NCBI GenBank assembly: GCA_020630045.1
Contig: JAHDCE010000008.1
Span: 1 to 18,607, forward strand
DNA length: 18,607 bases
Source: Saprospiraceae bacterium
GTDB taxonomy: Bacteria; Bacteroidota; Bacteroidia; Chitinophagales; Saprospiraceae
Reading direction: 5' to 3'
Below are positions 15,254 to 18,607 of the stretch, in pieces (within the stretch, counting starts at the first letter, position 1; each line of letters opens with the position of its first letter). A model generated the notes under the pieces. That model saw only the letters and a list, made by a program, of their open reading frames with translations. It searched no databases and was not told the DNA's origin. A program made the position numbers and the translations under genes.

Positions 15254-16249
15254 ATGAAAGTAATCATTCCCGTCGCCGGAGCAGGTACCAGGTTAAGACC
15301 TCATACCTATACCCAGCCCAAACCCTTAATACCGGTTGCGGGAAAACCGATTATTTCATTTGTCATCGATCAGTTGGTTGAGGTAGGAATCACTGACTTC
15401 ATATTCGTTATCGGACACTTGGGTGAAAAGATTCGATTGTATATCGAAAACCGTTATCCGGAACTAAATAAGGAATTCGTTTCTCAAAATAACCGATTGG
15501 GTATCGGTCATGCCATTTGGAAAACACGTTATGCACTTGAAGGAGTCGACGAAGTTTTCATCATTTTAGGTGATACGATTTACGATACTGAACTGACCGA
15601 GTTTTTAAATATTCCATGTTCTTGTGTAGGAATAAAGAAGGTCAATGATCCTAGTAATTTTGGAATCGCGGAACTGAGTGAAGATGGGGAAATTTCTAGA
15701 ATGATAGAAAAGCCGAAAATTCCGAAATCGAATATGGCTTTGGTTGGTTTGTACAAAATCAAGGAAGTCGATTTGCTTGTCGAATCTTTGGAGTATATCA
15801 TCGCCAATGATTTGAGAACGAATGACGAATATCAACTCACCGATGCTTTGATGCGGATGTTGGAACAAGGTGTTTCATTTTTACCAATAACGATAAAAAA
15901 CTGGTACGATTGCGGAAAGAAGGAAGTCCTTCTTGAGACCAATTCCATGCTGCTCAAGAAAGAAGGTTATGCATCTTCCGATTTACCGGGTTATGATAAT
16001 TCTATCATTATCCATCCGGTGAGTATCGGCAAGGATTGTAAAATTTCAAATTCTATTGTCGGCCCTTATGTTACCATCGCTGATAATGCCATATTAGATT
16101 CTTGTATCGTAAAGGAATCCATTATCGGGAACTATGCGAAAATCGAGGAAGTTGTATTACAGAACTCCGTGGTCGGAAACGATGCCGCGATTAAGGGATT
16201 GCGACAAAGCCTGAATATCGGAGACAATACAGAGATTGATTTTACGTGA
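15254..16249 (+). CDS. Sugar-phosphate nucleotidyltransferase with hexapeptide-repeat tail
   Basis: This 331-residue protein has the NTP-transferase fold. The nucleotide-binding loop is PVAGAGTRLRPHTYTQPKPL at residues 6-25, followed by GHAIWKTRY, the metal/nucleotide motif ILGDTIYD and MIEKPKIPKS; WYDCGKKEVLLETN closes the catalytic domain (compare the WxDxGT of RmlA-like enzymes). Residues from about 250 are hydrophobic hexapeptide repeats (IHPVSIGKDCKISNSIVGPY and following), predicting a left-handed beta-helix. This layout fits the glucose-1-phosphate thymidylyltransferase or mannose-1-phosphate guanylyltransferase-like group that makes NDP-sugars. The sugar cannot be assigned, since no sugar-modifying genes are adjacent. 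It precedes hflX by 31 bases. Confidence 0.85.
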   Translation: MKVIIPVAGAGTRLRPHTYTQPKPLIPVAGKPIISFVIDQLVEVGITDFIFVIGHLGEKIRLYIENRYPELNKEFVSQNNRLGIGHAIWKTRYALEGVDEVFIILGDTIYDTELTEFLNIPCSCVGIKKVNDPSNFGIAELSEDGEISRMIEKPKIPKSNMALVGLYKIKEVDLLVESLEYIIANDLRTNDEYQLTDALMRMLEQGVSFLPITIKNWYDCGKKEVLLETNSMLLKKEGYASSDLPGYDNSIIIHPVSIGKDCKISNSIVGPYVTIADNAILDSCIVKESIIGNYAKIEEVVLQNSVVGNDAAIKGLRQSLNIGDNTEIDFT

Positions 16250-16280
16250 CATATCGGATGTCCACTTTCAATATAATTTT

Positions 16281-17495
16281 ATGGCACAAGACTGGAACTT
16301 AGGAGAAAAGGAACGGAAGGGAATCGTCAAAAAGATAGAGCATGCTGTTTTGGTAGGTGTTATCACTGATGGTCAATCCGAAGAAAAATCCAAGGAATAT
16401 TTGGATGAGCTGGAATTCCTCGCTCAAACGGCCGGGGCTATGACGGTCAAGCGGTTTACCCAAAAACTCAAGCATCCGAATGTACGCACCTATGTCCAAA
16501 AGGGTAAGATGGAAGAAATCGCCGCTTATGTGGAGGACAATGAAGAAATCAGTATGGTCATTTTTGATGATGACCTGACCGGTAAACAAGTTGGTATTCT
16601 TGAGGAAGAACTCAAAGTAAAGATACTGGATCGGAGTAGTCTGATTTTGGACATATTCGCCCGTCGGGCACAAACCGCCCAAGCCAAAACCCAAGTGGAG
16701 TTGGCACAAATGCAATATCTGCTTCCTAGGCTTCGAGGACTTTGGACTCACTTGGAACGACAGCGTGGTGGTATCGGTATGCGTGGACCGGGTGAAAAAG
16801 AAATTGAAACGGATCGTCGGATTGTCCGCGATAAAATTTCGATGCTAAAAAAGAAGCTGGAAAAAATCGATCAGCAAAATTTGACCCGCCGCAAACAACG
16901 TGGACAAATGGTCAGGGTGGCCTTGGTCGGATATACCAATGTCGGCAAGTCTACATTGATGAACACATTAAGTAAATCTGAAGTATTTGCGGAAGACAAA
17001 CTTTTTGCGACGTTGGATACGACTGTCCGAAAAGTAGTTTTCGGTCGAATGCCTTTTTTGCTTTCAGATACCGTCGGGTTCATTCGCAAGTTACCCCACC
17101 ACTTGGTCGAGAGTTTCAAATCCACTTTGGACGAAGTTCGCGAAAGCGATATACTCATTCATGTTGTAGATATTTCACATCCTCAATATGAAGATCAGAT
17201 TCATGCTGTCAACCAGACATTGAATGAATTGGGAACATCGAACAAACCGGTTCTATATGTTTTCAATAAAATTGATAAATATCGAGCTGACTATTATGAC
17301 GACTTGCTTGAGCAAGAAACCAAAGACGAAATTGAAAGTGATTTGGAGAAAAACTTAAGGAACAATCTTCAAGCGGAAACAATTTTTATCTCCGCTCTCG
17401 AAAAGGAGAATGTTCAAGAACTACGAGATAAGATGACGGTTATGATTCAGGAGATGTATCAAAAGCGTTATCCTTACAAGACTGGTTTTTTCTAA
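16281..17495 (+). CDS. hflX: GTPase HflX
   Basis: HflX is a GTPase that binds ribosomes and can split stalled or heat-damaged 70S particles. The 404-residue protein has the HflX N-terminal domain and Gly-rich linker (VRTYVQKGKMEEI, then LPRLRGLWTHLERQRGGIGM and RGPGEKEIETDRR), followed by a G domain with all motifs: G1 GYTNVGKSTL, G2 FATLDTT, G3 DTVGFI, G4 FNKID and G5 SAL. The ATG at 16281 (MAQDWNLGEKERK) is chosen; the open frame extends 15 codons further to a TTG at 16236 that overlaps the end of the nucleotidyltransferase and looks spurious. No hfq, hflK or hflC gene is nearby. It ends just before a clear terminator. Confidence 0.94.
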   Translation: MAQDWNLGEKERKGIVKKIEHAVLVGVITDGQSEEKSKEYLDELEFLAQTAGAMTVKRFTQKLKHPNVRTYVQKGKMEEIAAYVEDNEEISMVIFDDDLTGKQVGILEEELKVKILDRSSLILDIFARRAQTAQAKTQVELAQMQYLLPRLRGLWTHLERQRGGIGMRGPGEKEIETDRRIVRDKISMLKKKLEKIDQQNLTRRKQRGQMVRVALVGYTNVGKSTLMNTLSKSEVFAEDKLFATLDTTVRKVVFGRMPFLLSDTVGFIRKLPHHLVESFKSTLDEVRESDILIHVVDISHPQYEDQIHAVNQTLNELGTSNKPVLYVFNKIDKYRADYYDDLLEQETKDEIESDLEKNLRNNLQAETIFISALEKENVQELRDKMTVMIQEMYQKRYPYKTGFF

Positions 17496-17527
17496 TTTTT
17501 CATCCCTCTTCACTTTAAGTACATTGT

Positions 17528-17552
17528 AAATTCCCCTTCCGGGGAATTTTTT
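17528..17552 (+). terminator. Rho-independent terminator of hflX
   Basis: AAATTCCCC (17528-17536) pairs perfectly with GGGGAATTT (17541-17549) around a TTCC loop and runs into TTTTTT (17547-17552). The 9-bp stem with a U-run, 32 bases after the hflX stop, is a textbook terminator. It separates hflX from the aminopeptidase gene. Confidence 0.85.
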
Positions 17553-17579
17553 ATTTCGATAAAATACTACTTTTCATAT

Positions 17580-18607
17580 ATGATACTTCAAAAATACGCG
17601 AAACTACTTGTCAATTATTGTTTAGAAATCCAACCCGGTGATCGACTACTCGTCAGGACGACTACCTTGGCAGAACCTCTTGTCCGAGAAGTATATGCTG
17701 AGACCTTAAGAGCAGGCGGTATCATGGAAGTGGAATTTGAGTTTCGTGATAAATCAAAAATCTTTTTTGAGGAAGGAAATGCCGACCAATTGGGATATGT
17801 CTCTCCCCTACTCAAAAAGGGATTGGAAGAATTTGAAGCTTATCTATTTATTCGGGCTCCTTTCAATTTGCGTGCGGATCAAAAAGTGGATGCAGAAAAA
17901 CAGGCAATTGCCAAAAAGGCAACTGCTGATTTGTATAAAACTTATTTTAAGCGAACGGCTACTCGCGAATTAAAACGAAATCTTTGTCAGTTTCCTACCT
18001 TGGCTTCCGCCCAATATGCCGGAATGTCCTTGACGGAATATGAGAATTTCGTATATGGTGCTTGTGGTTTGTTTGAAGAACATCCGGAACAAGTTTGGCT
18101 CAATCGTAGAAAGGAACAACAAGTCATTGTAGATTATTTGAATCAGTGTTCCGACATTCGATATGAAGGAAAAGATATCGATGTTTCATTTTCTGTCAAA
18201 GGAAGAACTTGGATTAATTCGGATGGACAGACCAACATGCCATCCGGCGAAGTATATACCGCTCCGGTAGAAGACTCGGTAAATGGTAAAGTCAAGTTTT
18301 CACTTCCTGCTCTGTACATGGGTAAAGAGTTGGAAAATGTAACGCTTTGGATTAAAGATGGAGAAGTCCAAAAATGGGAAGCTCAAGGAGATACTTCATT
18401 TTTAGACCAGATATTCGAAATGGAGGGAACGCGTAGATTTGGTGAAGTCGCCATTGGTACGAATTACAATATCCAACGATATACACGCAATATCTTGTTC
18501 GATGAAAAAATCGGTGGAACCATCCATATGGCTATTGGTCAATCGTATTTACAAACGGGTGGAAAAAATAATTCGCCCGTACACTGGGACATGATTACGG
18601 ATATGAC
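17580..18607 (+). CDS. M29-family metallo-aminopeptidase (3' end outside window)
   Basis: The frame opens with ATG at 17580-17582 (MILQKYAKLLVNYCLEIQPG) and stays open for 342 codons to the window edge, so only the C-terminus is missing; the family is usually 370-420 residues long. M29 (AmpS/AmpT-like) enzymes release N-terminal residues using a dinuclear metal centre. The expected ligands are all visible: Glu in NMPSGEVYTAP, Glu in FGEVAIGTN, His and Tyr in GTIHMAIGQSY, and His and Asp in SPVHWDMITD at the edge. The N-terminal domain has the family's typical GDRLLVRTTTLAEPLVREVY segment. No signal peptide is present, so it is cytoplasmic. It lies 28 bases after the hflX terminator; I see no clear promoter consensus there. 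Confidence 0.9.
   Translation, partial: MILQKYAKLLVNYCLEIQPGDRLLVRTTTLAEPLVREVYAETLRAGGIMEVEFEFRDKSKIFFEEGNADQLGYVSPLLKKGLEEFEAYLFIRAPFNLRADQKVDAEKQAIAKKATADLYKTYFKRTATRELKRNLCQFPTLASAQYAGMSLTEYENFVYGACGLFEEHPEQVWLNRRKEQQVIVDYLNQCSDIRYEGKDIDVSFSVKGRTWINSDGQTNMPSGEVYTAPVEDSVNGKVKFSLPALYMGKELENVTLWIKDGEVQKWEAQGDTSFLDQIFEMEGTRRFGEVAIGTNYNIQRYTRNILFDEKIGGTIHMAIGQSYLQTGGKNNSPVHWDMITDM

Noticed and set aside
16236..16280. TTG start for hflX overlapping the nucleotidyltransferase end
   Set aside because: The 15 extra residues are out of character, and the ATG at 16281 opens the normal HflX N-terminus.
16299..16751. 150-residue antisense open frame in hflX
   Set aside because: It is opposite conserved hflX coding sequence, and its composition reflects the complementary codons; no independent evidence of a gene.

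Overview
The window looks like ordinary chromosomal housekeeping sequence from a Bacteroidota bacterium, most likely of the Saprospiria/Saprospiraceae type; the exact genus is not readable from sequence alone. The evidence is the lineage-typical families DUF4270 and DUF4290, a PorT-like outer-membrane barrel, short lipoprotein signal peptides, starts with almost no Shine-Dalgarno sequence, and TAnnTTTG-like promoter -7 elements. I see no tRNA, rRNA, CRISPR array, transposase, integrase or phage gene.

Left part (1-4923): the 3' end of an unknown gene meets, tail to tail, a two-gene minus-strand operon (an acidic-tailed conserved hypothetical protein, then a PhnP-like metallo-beta-lactamase-fold hydrolase, with an ATGA overlap). 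Divergent from it run an outer-membrane barrel, an orphan lipoprotein, a short Ppx/GppA phosphatase with a GTG start, and rodA for cell-wall elongation. rodA converges on a minus-strand AlkA-type DNA glycosylase (4931-5545).

Middle (5667-12032): a plus-strand block consists of a truncated glycogen-synthase-like (GT5) protein, a DUF4270 lipoprotein, glmS, DUF4290 and murA. GlmS makes glucosamine-6-phosphate and MurA commits UDP-GlcNAc to peptidoglycan; with RodA upstream, cell-envelope synthesis is the main theme. MurA has Asp instead of Cys at its active site, which predicts fosfomycin insensitivity. The glycogen-synthase-like protein lacks both the second glycosyltransferase lobe and the KTGG substrate loop, so it is probably not an enzyme of glycogen synthesis.

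Right part (12096-18607): an ALDH8-like aldehyde dehydrogenase, dihydrolipoyl dehydrogenase (lpd), a nucleotidyltransferase with a hexapeptide-repeat tail, the ribosome-associated GTPase HflX, and an M29 aminopeptidase cut by the window end.

No intergenic gap exceeds about 220 bases. The most interesting non-coding signals are a 13-bp inverted repeat upstream of glmS, an 18-bp perfect terminator stem that overlaps the putative murA promoter, a repeat family flanking the lpd promoter, and a recurring CCTTCCGG hairpin core. I did not find a convincing new multi-gene system; the best leads are the degenerate GT5 protein in its gene block and the glmS leader.
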